A stretch of 64,000 nt of DNA. Source: Ciborinia camelliae. Taxonomy: Eukaryota; Ascomycota; Leotiomycetes; Helotiales; Sclerotiniaceae. Of the stretch, positions 11,001 to 23,710 are shown piece after piece. Position 1 is the stretch's first letter; every line of letters begins with the position of its first letter. Made by a program: the position numbers and the translations under genes. Where the stretch lies: contig JANPYM010000004.1 of NCBI GenBank assembly GCA_025890175.1, positions 999,134 through 1,063,133 on the forward strand, given 5' to 3'. A model generated the notes under the pieces. That model had not been told where the DNA came from, ran no database searches, and saw only the letters and a program-made list of their open reading frames with translations.

Positions 11001-12735
11001 TGTATGTCCTGTCCACTTCCAAACAATATATTCTCAAGTAGGAGGGAGTGCAAACAAATGCGAGTTTGGAGTTTGTTCCATGTACTTTTCTCCCTTACCT
11101 AGATAGGTAATAATAGGTATGCTCTGTATGTACTATGTATGTATCCAAATTCCAATGTATCCATAGGGGAGAGCATTCCACAAGCCCCATATATTTCCTC
11201 TACCCGCTCTTATACCCGCTCTTCAACCCGCTCTTTTACGATATGGCAAATCGGGACTAGGTATGTACTGTATGCAGTACATATCAAATTTCTTACGGCC
11301 GTTATGGATCTACTTGCCGCTCGCTACATCGTACGCTACTACTCTCCAAATTTACAATGTTCTATGCAGAATACAATCTTACTGATTGATTATTATGTAG
11401 GAAAATGGATGAAACGGTTTACTGTTTTAGGCAACCGTGAGAGAGTTGCTTATTCTGCGGTTGGGATTTCTTCATATACTATTAAACGAGAACCTCTACA
11501 CCGGAAAAGGTCGTGAATGGAGGGTTTCGGTGGATTCATGGACGTGGGCTTATACAAGTTGGGCAATGTATCATGTATGCTGTGTTGGAATTGCCAATTT
11601 TGAATCAAGCTACCTACAGGCTACAATCGTACGACCCGTGGGTTTACTTGACGAATCCACCAACGACTAGAACGGTTGGATTTTATACGAGTCGACGTAT
11701 ACACGGAAACGAATGATTCATCAGGCTCAGGCTCATCTCCAGCTTCATTCCCATGACCATTGATGCCATCCCCATTTTCCTCGGTACTCAACACGCTCGG
11801 TCCCGAGTGACTGGGAAATACAATCGTATTCTCATGGTATGAAACGAGGATACTCTATGTAGGTAGGTATTACAACTGGACTTGGTCGCCGATTGCCTGC
11901 TTTTTGTCGTCATTGCGCAACCTTTCCTCTTTCATCAATTGCTACTGTCTTATTACCAATATGAGTAATCATCAATCATCATGGTTCCGAAATTTGAATC
12001 TTGAAGTTCGTGTAACAGAATGATGAATGATGATAGGTACGGCTACGCAGGATCTACAAAAAAGATATCATAAATGATCGTCCTTGGCTCAGCCTACGGA
12101 GCAAATCATGATTCTGATAATCATCAATATATCTATCTACAAAGGTTATTTGATGTCAATGAAGGCAAGAACATGATTGATGCACATTATTTCATACGTT
12201 CTCTTAAATAATACCTCGTTTTGGTCCTGTCCCAAGGTAACGTTTCGATAACTTATAAAATTATGCAGGTGATGATGTGTTTCCCCCGATCAGGGACGTG
12301 CTCCGGATCGGTCTCCAACTCGTTTGGATCCAATTTACTTGTTAGAACTTCCAAGGTTGGATCTCTCGATTTTTTTACGAGCAGAATATTTGATTAGCCC
12401 ATGTTCATACCCATTGGCTCCCGGTGGATCATGTGTATCTTGAGTCTGGCTTCAAATGTTAAAATGTCACTCATAGCTGCAAGCGAGCAAAGAACAAGAA
12501 AGATGCAAGCGTAAGATGGGAAAGAGCCGCGCTTCAGGGGTCTGTCATGATCTCAAGCCATCGAATACTAATAAAAACGCCAACGGTGAAGATGCACTAG
12601 TATAGATGCCGAGATTTGGCTGTAGAGATCTACTCGTCTATTAGAAAAAGCAACTATGTGGTTCCGGTAAAATTCGAAACCTGGTATAGTTACAAAATCT
12701 TCTTGAAGCGTTCCTCGCTAATTTGCACAATTTCT
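8093..12735. other. Gene-poor region upstream of the transcription factor
   Basis: No convincing gene in about 4.6 kb. It contains simple repeats (GGGAATAT/GGGAAGAT units at 9180-9255, GTGTGTGC at 9580-9612, GTGCAGA triplicate near 9634-9655, GGCAT x4 near 10392, GGCTTGGTT x3 near 10840, ACCCGCTCTT x3 near 11200-11236). Palindromic CCTAGGTA / TACCTACC motifs recur at about 8963, 9087, 9818, 10321 and 11098. The part next to 8092 is probably the leader and promoter of the transcription factor. Confidence 0.5.
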
Positions 12736-13500
12736 CTACTTTTCCTCCCCTAACAGCCGGACGAGATGTATCTTTCTGAATTCGGATCCGACTGCATATC
12801 TCTATACAGTGCCGCAGACGGGCCGCAGCATGACCACCTCCCCATATTGCTTGCTGCCTCGCAAATATGACCCTTTCGGGAAATCTTCAAATCTTATCCT
12901 GGGACACGATCTCCATGGAGACACCAACGGCTTGTGGGTGTGCAAAATATGGTATTTCCATGGTGGTATTTCCGTGAGAGTCAACCGAGCCAGCGATTGC
13001 AATTTTACTCCAATGGCTAAGCGCGGTCATCAGCAGAAATATGCTCTGTTCTTATACTGATCAAACCCACCCATGTCAAAGGAATATACCGGGAAGTCAT
13101 CCAAATAACTGGTAGATACCCGACTGTGCCTCTTGTCTGCAGGAACAAGCGCCGAGACCTGGGACCAACTAACATCATCTACGCTCCTCACTGCAGATAA
13201 TATGGAGAAGTAGCTCGGGTCTGCTGCCAAGACTTCAGGGGTGAAAATGGAACTTCATGGGTGCCATGAAATCAACGATAACGCCAGTCACAATGCCGTC
13301 GGACATGTTTGCCGAATAACCCGGGAGGGGTTGAGATACCGTCTTAACTGAGTTGCGGTACATCTCGGTGGGGAGCGTGAGACTAAACCATCTTTTTTTC
13401 CCCTTCTCATAACTAACCAACATGCTTACCAAATCAATGTCAATATCGAGTGCCAGCAATGCATTGTAATTTTCATCAGGACGTAAAGATTCTCACAAGT
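12736..13500 (-). pseudogene. Relic of a BAHD-type/trichothecene-acetyltransferase-like acyltransferase
   Basis: Translated fragments on the minus strand follow the order of the C-terminal half of the PF02458 transferase family. First comes LALDID ... PLPGYSANMSDGIVTG, recalling the PLPxxYFGN region. Next are SAVRSVDD and STSYLDDFPVYSFDMGG, recalling the TSW...PxYxxDFGWG motif. The last is YGEVVMLRPVCGTV followed, beyond an in-frame TAG at 12802-12804, by EFRKIHLVRLL, recalling the LExEHMxRL end. The first two fragments are in different frames, and stops also lie at about 13030, so the gene is broken. The N-terminal half with the HxxxD catalytic motif is not found upstream. The assignment rests on short degenerate matches. 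Such enzymes O-acylate secondary metabolites. A translated search would settle it. Confidence 0.4.
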
Positions 13501-16500
13501 ACCCAAGTACCACCTTCCACCGACGTTCCCTGACTTGGCATCAAACAGGCCAGCACTCCATTGCTTTGGGCTTGCTTTTCGAGGCTTAAGTCTAATTCAA
13601 CAAATTAGATTGAGCACAGCGCAAAAAGAACAAGGACGGGCATTGTATTCCTTTGACTGCTATGCCCTTATCATCCATGTGCCGCACACATCTGATTCTA
13701 ACGTCACCAGGCACATGAAGACCACGCTTCTTCCAATAAACATATATTACCATAAACCACCTAGCGAGATTCAATGCCAGTCGCCCAAAAGAGGTAAAAA
13801 TAATTTTGATTGGTTTAATTACGAGTAAACGGTAAGCCCGTAAGCTTTGAATCTTCAAAGGACGACCCATCCCGTGCCATGCAACATTCTAAAGATAGTC
13901 CCAAATTTCCAATTCACGGAGTATACAACAGACCCAGATAATGGGTAAACAACGAGTGGTTCAGATGGAAGGGGGGTCTAATTACCGGCCGTTGCACGAG
14001 GAGAGAAAAGGTTCAGTACTGCCCGTACGGTATGGATTTTTGATCAATAAAACCCAAAGAGGCAGGTCGGTTAGGTGTTACCAACACCTTGGGTCAGCTT
14101 TTCAAATTGTCAAGCCCTTCAAACAATAATAATAATAATACCTAGGTAGGAGGTAGGAGGTACTAGGGATTTATTAAATGAAGTGGAATTAACGGGGAAT
14201 CGGGGATATATCATAACCAGTGACCACTGATATCAGATTCATATGATATTAATATCATTACCTATCAATTGGACATTTTTAATTAAATCAGGGAGTTAAT
14301 TAGGTTTTTGACAAGGCACAGCAACCTGGGGACCGGGTGGGAGTAACCTTGGAAAAGTCAAGAGTCAAGACTCAAGACTCAAGATGTGGACAAGTCGAGC
14401 GAAAGGACAGCCCTGGAGAGCGGAACAGATCCGAACTCTACTGAATCGACGGACTCTACGGACTCTAGAACCTACATACTCACGGAATTTCAAGTTTTTC
14501 CTTTCTACTTTCCTCTCTACCTTCTTCTACTGTACGGTAGACTGTAGTCAGGTAGGTAAGGTAGTATTTCAGATGTCATTCCAGATGTCATTCCAGGGAG
14601 AGACATAAAGTCTAGATTCCAATATGTAATATGTACTTCTGTCGCTTCTAGAGTCTAGACAAAAGCTAATACAATAATCTCACATGCCATTCGTCAAATA
14701 TTTCCCCAATGAGTAAAAAGAGGGTTGATCCCAGATTGAGTGATTCCTCTATTTATTTATTTTTATCCATTCTTTGCTCCATGCGGATCGTAACTGTATG
14801 GTTTCTGTGGTGGTTCCAAGCTGCCCTGCCCAGCTGTATATTGGAGAGTGGCCCGGTGTCCACTTGTCGAGAGTCTCTAGCGTCATTATGGAGGTGAGGC
14901 TACAAATTGTCACTCTAGACTTGTACAATCTGCACTGCACTACCGATGAGGGGTTCGGATTTGCCGTGATTCGTATAGATCCTAGAAAGAATGGGAAACG
15001 TTCATGATGATTGGCGCGAAAAGAACGAAGCATCATAGATGACCGACTCATCGATCTCCGAGTCGTTCAATAATGAAAGAAAAGAGCGAAGAGCGAGAAT
15101 GATGGATCATGGGGGGGAGGGGAGTGGGACTGTGGGAGGGAGAGATTCTAGCCCAAGAGTTAGTTGACATCTTTTTATTTATCCTTGATGAGCTACAGTG
15201 CTTCTAATTCCCTAATTCCCTAATTCCTACCTCCTCCTCCTCCTCCGGACCTACCTAGATAGGTAATCCCTACGGTCCTGTATCAAAAAGAATGGATACC
15301 AGAAATCCCAAATCCCAAATATGAGACGAAATCTAGGTACAATGTACATGCCTACCTAGGTAGTAGGTACCTCCTGTAGGCTGTAGGTTGTAGGCTGTAG
15401 GTACATCGGGGGGAAACCAACAGTTGTCTTCGCCGAAGTATCGTTAGGGTTGGTTATATTACCATTAGGTACCTACCTACCATTACAATTTACCAGAGAA
15501 TCAAACGAGTTTTGTTACATCCATATCATCATCCATAGGACTATATCATCCAAACTCCAATACTGTACCGTACAATAATGTACATGTATCGGTAATATTA
15601 TCCGAGTTTGGGTGAAGAATTGGAGAATTGGAGCATTGGAGAATCTAATTCCGGAAATGTACTTATTGACTCCCCTAGCCGATTTTAACATAGGTACCTA
15701 TCCAACCTAGCCCTGGAGGTACCATCCAAAGTTACTATGTACCTATGTACCTATGTACTGTACAATGTACAGTCCGCACTGTTGTAATCGGCATAATATA
15801 TTGTCCGAATTTGCATAAGCATATTTACTCATTATCTGATGGCAGGGCGATGAGCATGCTGACTCCTGAGGGACAGGGACAGTCGGCATCGGTGGGTGTG
15901 GTAGTGTGGTAGTGTGGTAGTGTGGTGAGTATATACAGTCAAGGTTACATTATGATTATTTTGTTGGCTGAAACTCCTGCAAAATGCCGAGGTGAAGTGT
16001 GGGTGGTATTATGTATGTGGGTAGGTATGTAAATTGTAATGATGATGGATGCTGGATGATGGATGACTGCATCAAATAAATCAAATAAATATAATAAATA
16101 TAATATCAAATACCTACTACCTAGATCTAATAAGTAGGTAGGTACCTAGGTAGTACTGTAAGATAAAATATATATCCAGATTTGAGGTATGGAAAGCAAC
16201 CTTGAAAGGAGATAAAAGGGTTCACAACTTAATATCAACACCAATGCACAACATAATTTACAACACCATCGTCTGTCTATACTATGCCATACTATACTAT
16301 ACTATACTACCTAGTAGGGTGTAATAATCTATTCTCATCATTCCTTTTTCTCCCACAATCATAATCAACAACAACCACCACCACCACATCACCAACACTA
16401 CCACACTACCACATAACCACATCACCACACCACCACACCATCACCAAAATAATATCATCGCTCAGCAAATCGTATGGCTTAGAAGCGTCCCAAGGGAATG

Positions 16501-19500
16501 GTTTTATTTATCCATTTATCCATCTCGACTCCGTACAGGCCAATTATCCGATATTATCCTTTTCCTCTCTTTCTTACTTTCCCTACTACTTTCCTACCTA
16601 GGTATTCTTCCCTCTTGATTTAATTCAAGATTCTTTCTCCAACCGCGCGTTTCAATTCAATGATACCCTATCGCATCACTCGGACATTAGCTCACTCTGG
16701 ATGGTGGCTACAGCAGCTGTATCTTTTTTTCTGCCGTGATGTGGTGCCGTGATGTGATGCCGTGTCCGTGTCACTAAAAATCATATTCCAATAATCCATC
16801 CAACCTCTCACGTCTCTGTTTATTCTGCTGCCTTGTCATGTTGGAACTTGGAACTTGGAAGGCAGGAGTGGTGGAGACCAAGAGAAGAGAAGGGAAGGGA
16901 AGGGAGACAGACAGCCCGGCACCTTCTCCCGCCTCGTTCATTTAATATGATTTCTTGGTTTCTTGATTTCTTTTTAATTATTGCTGCACATTTATTTTTT
17001 ATATAATTTATTACGTGACTGAGATAATTTATCTAATTTACGATATTATGTTATCCGCGCTCGCCATCAAATGAATTCATGTTCCGCGTACGAGCCCCTA
17101 CGAAGAACCAACCTTCACATGTTACCATGTCCCCGTCCCCGGCCCGTAATGCACATGGTTTTTACGATCTTTAGCGGCACGGCACAGTAAAAACAATCTT
17201 GCGTGATGCTGTCAGCTGCGTGGCAATCGAACGGCACAGCGAAAGCTATTGGGATTTTTGACTGGTGTTGGGATGGGCCACGATGACACAATCTCAAATC
17301 CTTCATTCTTTCCTCCTTCCAAGGATTTTTCGAGGAATTGTAACGGCGACGGGGATATCTTCCAATTCTAGTTTCGAGTATGTCATATGAAGATACGCAG
17401 GATCAATAGTTTAGCATAAGCTTCATTTCTACCACGCTGTGGTGTCGCTTCGACTAGGTACTCAGCAGGCACAATCAAGTTGATTTTGGTGTAAGACGCC
17501 TGCCTACCCATGCCGTAAGCAAGGCGTGCATGAAGAAGAACATGTGTTTCTGATTTAGAAACATGGGGGATTCTCAACATTGAGGAAAGAGAAGCTTTCT
17601 AGAATTCCTGCGCCGCATCGATTCTTTCAGTGCACCTTCTAACGATTGTCTCACCGCTGTCAGCGAGAAGTTCTAGATCCTTCGCGTGCTACCTCGTCCC
17701 TCGTACGCATCCTTCTATGAAACGACACCGCTAATATACGGCATGCAAAAGTGTAAGACGGCACATTTTCTTGGGTGAAGACTAGGAAGTATCGTGGTCT
17801 TTGTGGGTGCTATCCGTTATTCTCGGCATAGTCTGCTGGGAGAAGGCGTTGCGTAGGCACCAGAATGAATTCCTCCGCCTTCCCGATTCTCTTCGGGCTG
17901 TTTTTTTCTTAAATCGTGGCAATCTCGTGGTCTCTAGTTGGCGTATCTGATTCGGTTGGAAAGCCTGCACCATAGATCAACGGCTCTGAAACCAAGCAAA
18001 GTGTACGTGAGAGCGGTTATCAAGATCTCCCGAATGGATGGCTAGACGGAGATGGCTCAGACAACATAATCTTCCTTCGCAGGTTTTCAACACTGCAAAA
18101 TCCCGTTCTTTTGCAATTGACAAAATCCAATAACTCGGACCCACGCAAATTGTGGCAATGAAAGTAGTTGTATCCATAATGCCTAGTGAGTGCGTAGCGC
18201 ATTTAGATTCATGTGGGTATTGACCGTAGTTTCTATTCCCATCACGACAGTCATCAGCAGACCGTCTTACTCATCATAAATCTCGATCTCCACCATGACA
18301 TCTATGTTTGCAAATTCCCCTCCTGCCACCTCCCTCGCTGCTTAACCTTTCTTAAGCAATGCGTTGTGATTGATAGCCAGTCAGCTGGTCTCAATAGTCT
18401 GGGACTCTGGATAAATCTCCCAAGTCATGCACGTAGTCTCTTCCCACGATATGATCAATCTATTGCAGCGCCTAGCTATGCGTACACACCAATCTACAAA
18501 TAATACTCACTTATTTGTTTGGTTTGTATTCACGAACCCACCTCCCTCCTGTGCCTCTTACCAACATCTATATCCAACAGCTTGGAGGCTCAAACACACA
18601 AAATGTAAGCTGGGTTAGCCGATCTGACAAATTCTACGCGCTCGGAAACATTCCGTCTTTGATATATCATGAATTTACAACCAATTATTAGTTAAGGGCT
18701 TGTGGGATATCACACTTGATAATTTCTTGGAGGGCTGGACGTCGGAGAAGGTGCCAATCCTGTAATGCTGTAAGGTGTAATGTGTGCTGTGTTTGATGTT
18801 GAGTTGAATTGCTGCGGTATGCACCCCTATCAGCCAATGTCTCAGTCGTCGACGAGATTTTACGTAGCGTGTTGGGGATCGCATCTTTTGTGTCGTTTCC
18901 CCCCCTCTGTTGGGAACCAGGTAGGCTGTTGATTTACACTGCCTGCGTGCTGATTTCCGTGCAACGGGTAACTGGTGACGGACGTGGCATACCCCAGCAA
19001 AAAATGTTACAAGCAACAGTTGGAGCCCGTATATTCCTTTTCTGGCGGGTTTCATCGCCTCCTCGGTCTCATCTGTTTCTCGTGGGAATATTCCAAAGGT
19101 TGTGTTGGAGGCAATGAGATAAGTCCGAGGCTGCTGTGTTCATTTCACGACGGATCTCTGGATCCACAGTATTCTAAGCATGGCGCTATAGTGATGGCGC
19201 AAACCGTAGGTCACTAGAGTGTCTCGATATCGTTGGGCCAAAGTTGGAGAGGAGGAAGTGTCTAGGGAGTCTCGATGCATGCAGACAATGTAAGTTGAAA
19301 AGCTTCATTACCAAAGTACATCAATTGATGAGTAAAACACATCATTCCTATTCAAGTGTCTTCATCTATCTTGCTCCTTTTCGATGCTCCAGCATATATT
19401 GCTGATTGGGCGCAAATGCCCATACACTTCAACCGTACGTACCTCGGATTATCTCTCCGTCTCTATATTCATGCCCATCTCCATCTCTCGCCCACAAATT

Positions 19501-20214
19501 GACTAATTATCCCGTCTCCAGCAAAGAACAAACTCCTCCCTCATCTACCCCCACACAAACAAATCTTCGACACTTTATCTCTGTTTCCCCCAAAAGATAC
19601 CTATCAAAAAGAGAACTGCAAACCTGTGAGCCCAGAAACTTTGTCTTTCTGGAATTCATTCGGTGAATACCGTCTCAGAAGTCGTTCTGGTGCAGCTGCC
19701 TAGATCACTGTCTTGCTACTCTTGATTTTGGGGCTGGAGGCTGAAAAGTTGAGATGTTTATCTGTGGGGGTTTGGCTGTAGGCGCGGATCTTATAGTGTA
19801 TGCTGTATAAGAGCTGGGAATTGGGATGATAGTTTGATGTGTTAAGGCTAGGGAAGATATCAAGGCTAGGCGGCTCTGCCGCATCCCAGTAAACCAGCTC
19901 AATCTTTATATTCCTAGTTTGCGCTATCATGATGCTCTATGAATTGTGGCCCATGTTCTGCATTCATTGAGAAAAGTGATGGGCACCGACAGACTATTTT
20001 CTTCATCATATCATTGGGAATGTGAAGAGATAGACAATAAACAGATACGAACAGAATCCAATTTTATCCACCGTGCAGATACACCATCCCCCGATTTCCC
20101 CCCTTAACATGTCCCAAATATCCGAAAGCAAGGATAATACGCATATAGAGTTTCACCGCATATCAACTCACGAGATCCCATACACCCAAACAGTTACAAA
20201 GCCCAACTCGATTA
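13501..20214. other. Gene-poor region
   Basis: No open frame here has a domain, a signal peptide or a splice-supported extension. Short tandem and palindromic sequences are frequent: CCTAGGTAGG motifs near 14140, 15350, 16140 and 16600, GTAGGCTGTAGG units at 15377-15400, and GTAGTGTG and CACCAC tracts annotated separately. The interval 17.0-20.2 kb is less repetitive but still shows only scattered open frames of 60-126 codons on both strands. Confidence 0.5.
15890..16446. repeat. Complementary GTAGTGTG and CACCACAC low-complexity tracts
   Basis: Four units of GTGTGGTA lie at 15890-15928. A long CCACCA/CACTACCACA tract lies at 16369-16446. The two are complementary in composition and partly in sequence (GTGTGGTAGTGTGGT against ACCACACTACCAC). 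They could therefore pair across about 450 bases, but simple expansion of related motifs is the more likely cause. Confidence 0.4.
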
Positions 20215-20624
20215 GAGGGATTTAGCAAAATTTCTTAGGTTTTCTAAGCTAGCTAACTCTAGTGGCCCTAAATAGGTATAGATCTTCGAAGCTAAATTTA
20301 AATAGGTATAGCTTTTTTTGCCTATTTGGGAGATAGCAACGTAAGAAACTTAAGAAACGATCTTGATTAGTTGTCAAGACCGTTTCTTACGTTGCTATCT
20401 TTTTGTGGATCCAATTAACCCTTGCAATTCTTATGAAAATTATGAAAAAAGCAACAATGCGTAACACTAAAATTAAGCGAGATTTAATTGGATCTTGATT
20501 ATTAATCGATTTCAAAAGTTTTCAAAAGCTTTGAATGGTCAGTTCGATCCACAAAATCTCTACAAAATCCATTTTAGGCATAGCTAGCAACTTAAGAAAC
20601 TTAAGAAATTTTGCTAAAGACCTC
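20215..20624. mobile_element. Miniature inverted-repeat element, copy 1 (410 bp, TA target site)
   Basis: Ends are GAGGGATTTAGCAAAATTTC on the left and, read inward from the right, GAGGTCTTTAGCAAAATTTC, each flanked by TA. That fits Tc1/mariner-superfamily insertion. The interior has no open frame but carries a long hairpin: GATAGCAACGTAAGAAAC pairs with GTTTCTTACGTTGCTATC around a short spacer. A second copy in opposite orientation lies at 57137-57587. Both are non-autonomous. The transposase donor is not in the window. Confidence 0.85.
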
Positions 20625-20626
20625 TA

Positions 20627-21974
20627 TTGAAACATCAACCAACGCCCTCAGTCCATGATGGACAGACAGACAGACAGAAAGCTCCGAGTGTGCCGAGATC
20701 ACCAGATGGGCGATCACCTCGTGGTCGTGAGAGTTTTTCCCAACTCATTTGCTTCGGGATATTAAAAACCTAAAATTCTGGTCGCTTAGGTGCCTACCTA
20801 GTCCCTGGCTCATCAAACTTAAGGATATTAAAATGATGAATTGATGTTTCATCTTTGCTTGGAAAAAAATCTTATATCAATTGCTATTCTACGTTCTATA
20901 TATGTATGCCTTTATAAAAATGGAAGGGGGGCTGTCATGTCCATTTATTTTCCTTGCCAGTGGGTCCCTAAACTAAACTCCATATCGAGGACTTCGGTCT
21001 ACACACAACATCTCCAAATTTCCTTCCAACGTGAGGTTCCTACATCATTCTATATACATTCCAGTAGTATGAAGAACCCCTTTTGTAGGTAGGAAAGGAA
21101 AAGCACATGGCATCCCTACCTACCAAATCCATCCTAAAATCCAAATTCAAATTCAAATGCAAATTCAATCTCAATTTTATCTGTGCATACTGCAAACATC
21201 GTACCGTGACGGGATCCGCAACAAATGATGAGTTTATATAAGATTATACATCCCATTCCGGCTGTTCGAACTTGTCGAATGACCGGAATACATTTCAATA
21301 TGATGAATGCTTTTGTTTGATCTCCTCCGCATAACATATCGTACAATCATTCCATATATCGACTCCCTCGCAAGAGAACCCCCCCCCCCATCATTTTTAT
21401 ATCAAGATAATGCGAGTGTGCTCATCTGGCGTTGAGCTCAGAGTATTTTAAGATACTGTATCTTGTGTTGAGTCTTGTAAGCTACGGTTCCTTGGTTCGT
21501 TATAAATGGGACTTTGGAGAATGTTTAGGGTACTGGTTCTTTATATATTCTCACAAAAACGCATTGATCAACATCTCCCTGTCTCGGTCAAGGTATGAGA
21601 GATATTGGATAGTGATTTCACAACTCTGGGTTGGATAATATGCATAGAAATAGGGACATTCATCAGTACCTAGAATAATATGAATGGCCAAGAAAAACTT
21701 CTTGTATGTATGCAGAGGAACTGATGTTTACCAATAGAAGTCAAGTTGATCAAGGTACCCTCAAGACTTATAAAAAGGACTTAAAAAGTGGAATAATTTG
21801 ACCTGAAGCTCCAGTAACCATATAGAACTTCACCATTAGTCATCCTCCAATCATCCCGAAAAGGGGGGAAAGCTATTCAATAATTCAATAAACCAATCTG
21901 ATAACAAAATCCACTCAGCTTCAAACAAAAGAATAACGTACACACTCCTCTAGAACCACAACTTTCCCTTCCAC
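20627..21974. other. Intergenic region downstream of the aquaporin gene
   Basis: About 1.35 kb without a supported gene. Only small open frames with no domain are present, plus a run of nine or more C residues near 21380. The stretch next to 21975 is the 3' side of the aquaporin gene. Confidence 0.4.
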
Positions 21975-23216
21975 TCAATCCGCATACATCTCACCAAAGA
22001 ACCCATCATCAGCCTTCGGCTGAGTCTTCGCTGGTTCCTCCACCACCATCTCAGGCTTCGCCTTAGCAGAAGTTTCACTCTTCGTACTTTTCGTCGGAAT
22101 CAAACTCGAACTTTTTGTCGCCGCATCAACTTGAAGCGTGCTAGTAGCTGTAGATTGTCCCAGTGCCGCCGCTTTGAAACACATGCACTCACAAGGACCT
22201 GTATGTCCAGATGCTTTCTCGGAATCATCAATGGGCTGAGCGTGCAGTTCGCCTTCGGAAAGCTGCGCGGTTTCGTATTCAAGCGCTTTGATTAGTTTGT
22301 AGATGATGCTTGCTAGGCCGGCGCCAGCGATGGGACCAACCCAGTATATCCAGTGGTAGCTGGGGAAACTCATGGTTATGACTGCAGGGCCGAGGGAACG
22401 GGCTGGGTTCATGGAGCCGCCGGTCCAGAAGACACCTTTGCAGTGTTAGTGAAAGTTAGGCAGAACTCTCGAGATATTTTGGCTGGCTTACCAGCTAGTT
22501 CTCCAATAAACACGGATAATCCAATGCCCAACGGTGCCAAAAAGGTAGCTTCGTGTTTTTCAGCTGCGAGCATAAGAACAGTAAAGCAGAGTTGGCAAGT
22601 AAGGATCATCTCGAGAATAACTCCTTGTGTTGTGCTCATGCCAGGTTTAAGAGTAGTTGCTGTATGTAAGCCTCCATGGTATAAGCCATAAGCCATTGCC
22701 GACGCTGCGATCCCACCAGCACATTGTGCTATGCAAAGTAAGATACATCGTGTCAAATCGATTGCGCCGACGAAGAATAACGCGATAGAAACCTTATACA
22801 TGTCAGCATAAACTCTACTACCTATGTTGCGATTATTATCGCACAGCTGGATCGAATAATCCTCCACTAATACGAAAGAAAGTCCACGCATTAACCACCA
22901 AACTTATTCCAGCCCCAAATGCTATAAACAATATCTGTATGGTACTAATCGATTTTGTAGCGTAGTTGACTTTATCTCCTTTGTTATCATTTGCAGATGC
23001 GAGTGCGACTTCTGCTGCGGAAAAAGCGATGAATAGGAAAGCGGTTGTGCCGATAAGTTCTCCAATAACAGCGACGACATGGCCTCTCACTGTTTGCGGA
23101 ATGGAGGCAAAGAACTTGGCGAAGACCTTTTTTAGGGGATCGAGACGGGAGAGTGCGGTCTGGCCAGGACCGGAAATATTAAGTGTAGGCTGCCCATTTA
23201 TGGTTGTGACGGACAT
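21975..23216 (-). CDS. Aquaporin / major intrinsic protein with a DPA first motif
   Basis: Three exons: 22845-23216, 22492-22792 and 21975-22435, giving 377 residues. Intron 1 (22793-22844) uses a GTGCGA donor and a GCTGAC branch. Intron 2 (22436-22491) uses GTAAGC and CTAAC. Six hydrophobic segments fit a MIP channel of the plasma or an internal membrane. Loop E carries the canonical SMNPARSLGPAV motif with the selectivity-filter arginine. Loop B reads GGLFDPAV, so the first NPA is DPA. That asparagine-to-aspartate change in a pore half-helix is the odd feature. The first intron sits immediately after this DPA. The cytosolic C-tail of about 115 residues includes a cysteine cluster (GPCECMCF) and a Lys/Ala/Thr-rich low-complexity end, long for an aquaporin but seen in filamentous fungal members. 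Whether it conducts water, glycerol or peroxide cannot be read from the sequence. Confidence 0.9.
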
Positions 23217-23710
23217 TTTGAGGGGTTGTAGGTTTGAGGGTAAAAATATTGTTCATAGGTCTGCGGATTGTAGAATTCATGAGTAGTTGAACTTGTGAAA
23301 AGTCGATGTTTTGGGACTTTATATTTTGCTGGCATTTTGATCGACTGTTCCTTCTTTCGGAAGCGCCGACGGCAACGGGTATAATGGTGCCGAATATAGT
23401 AGGGAAAGAACGACCTATGGGAAAATGGATATCAAGCCTGAACTTATTCGGGAGTATCCGTCAGAAAAATAGGTCTATTGCTTTAACTTTATCAAATACA
23501 CAATATAATGTACTTTGAAGGTAGCGCTTGCTAAAGGTAATGAATGATGTCACCATCATGAGATAGCCTTTCATAACGCCTTAATCTTGGATAGAAAAAT
23601 AGACCTGAATATGGTTTTTCTTTCTCTCTCTCTCTCTTTCTTTTTTTCAAAACTCAATTCATTCTTTGCTAATTGCCCGGCCAAAACCAGTTTAATCGCA
23701 ATGGGTCGAC
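23217..23710. other. Promoter side of aquaporin and 3' side of the hydrolase gene
   Basis: About 490 bases between two minus-strand genes. It includes a CT-rich tract (23620-23650). No gene or recognised RNA is seen. Confidence 0.4.

Noticed and set aside
18675..19117. Overlapping frames of 126 and 102 codons
   Set aside because: No hydrophobic, domain or codon pattern supports either strand; overlapping frames of this size are expected by chance in 8 kb.
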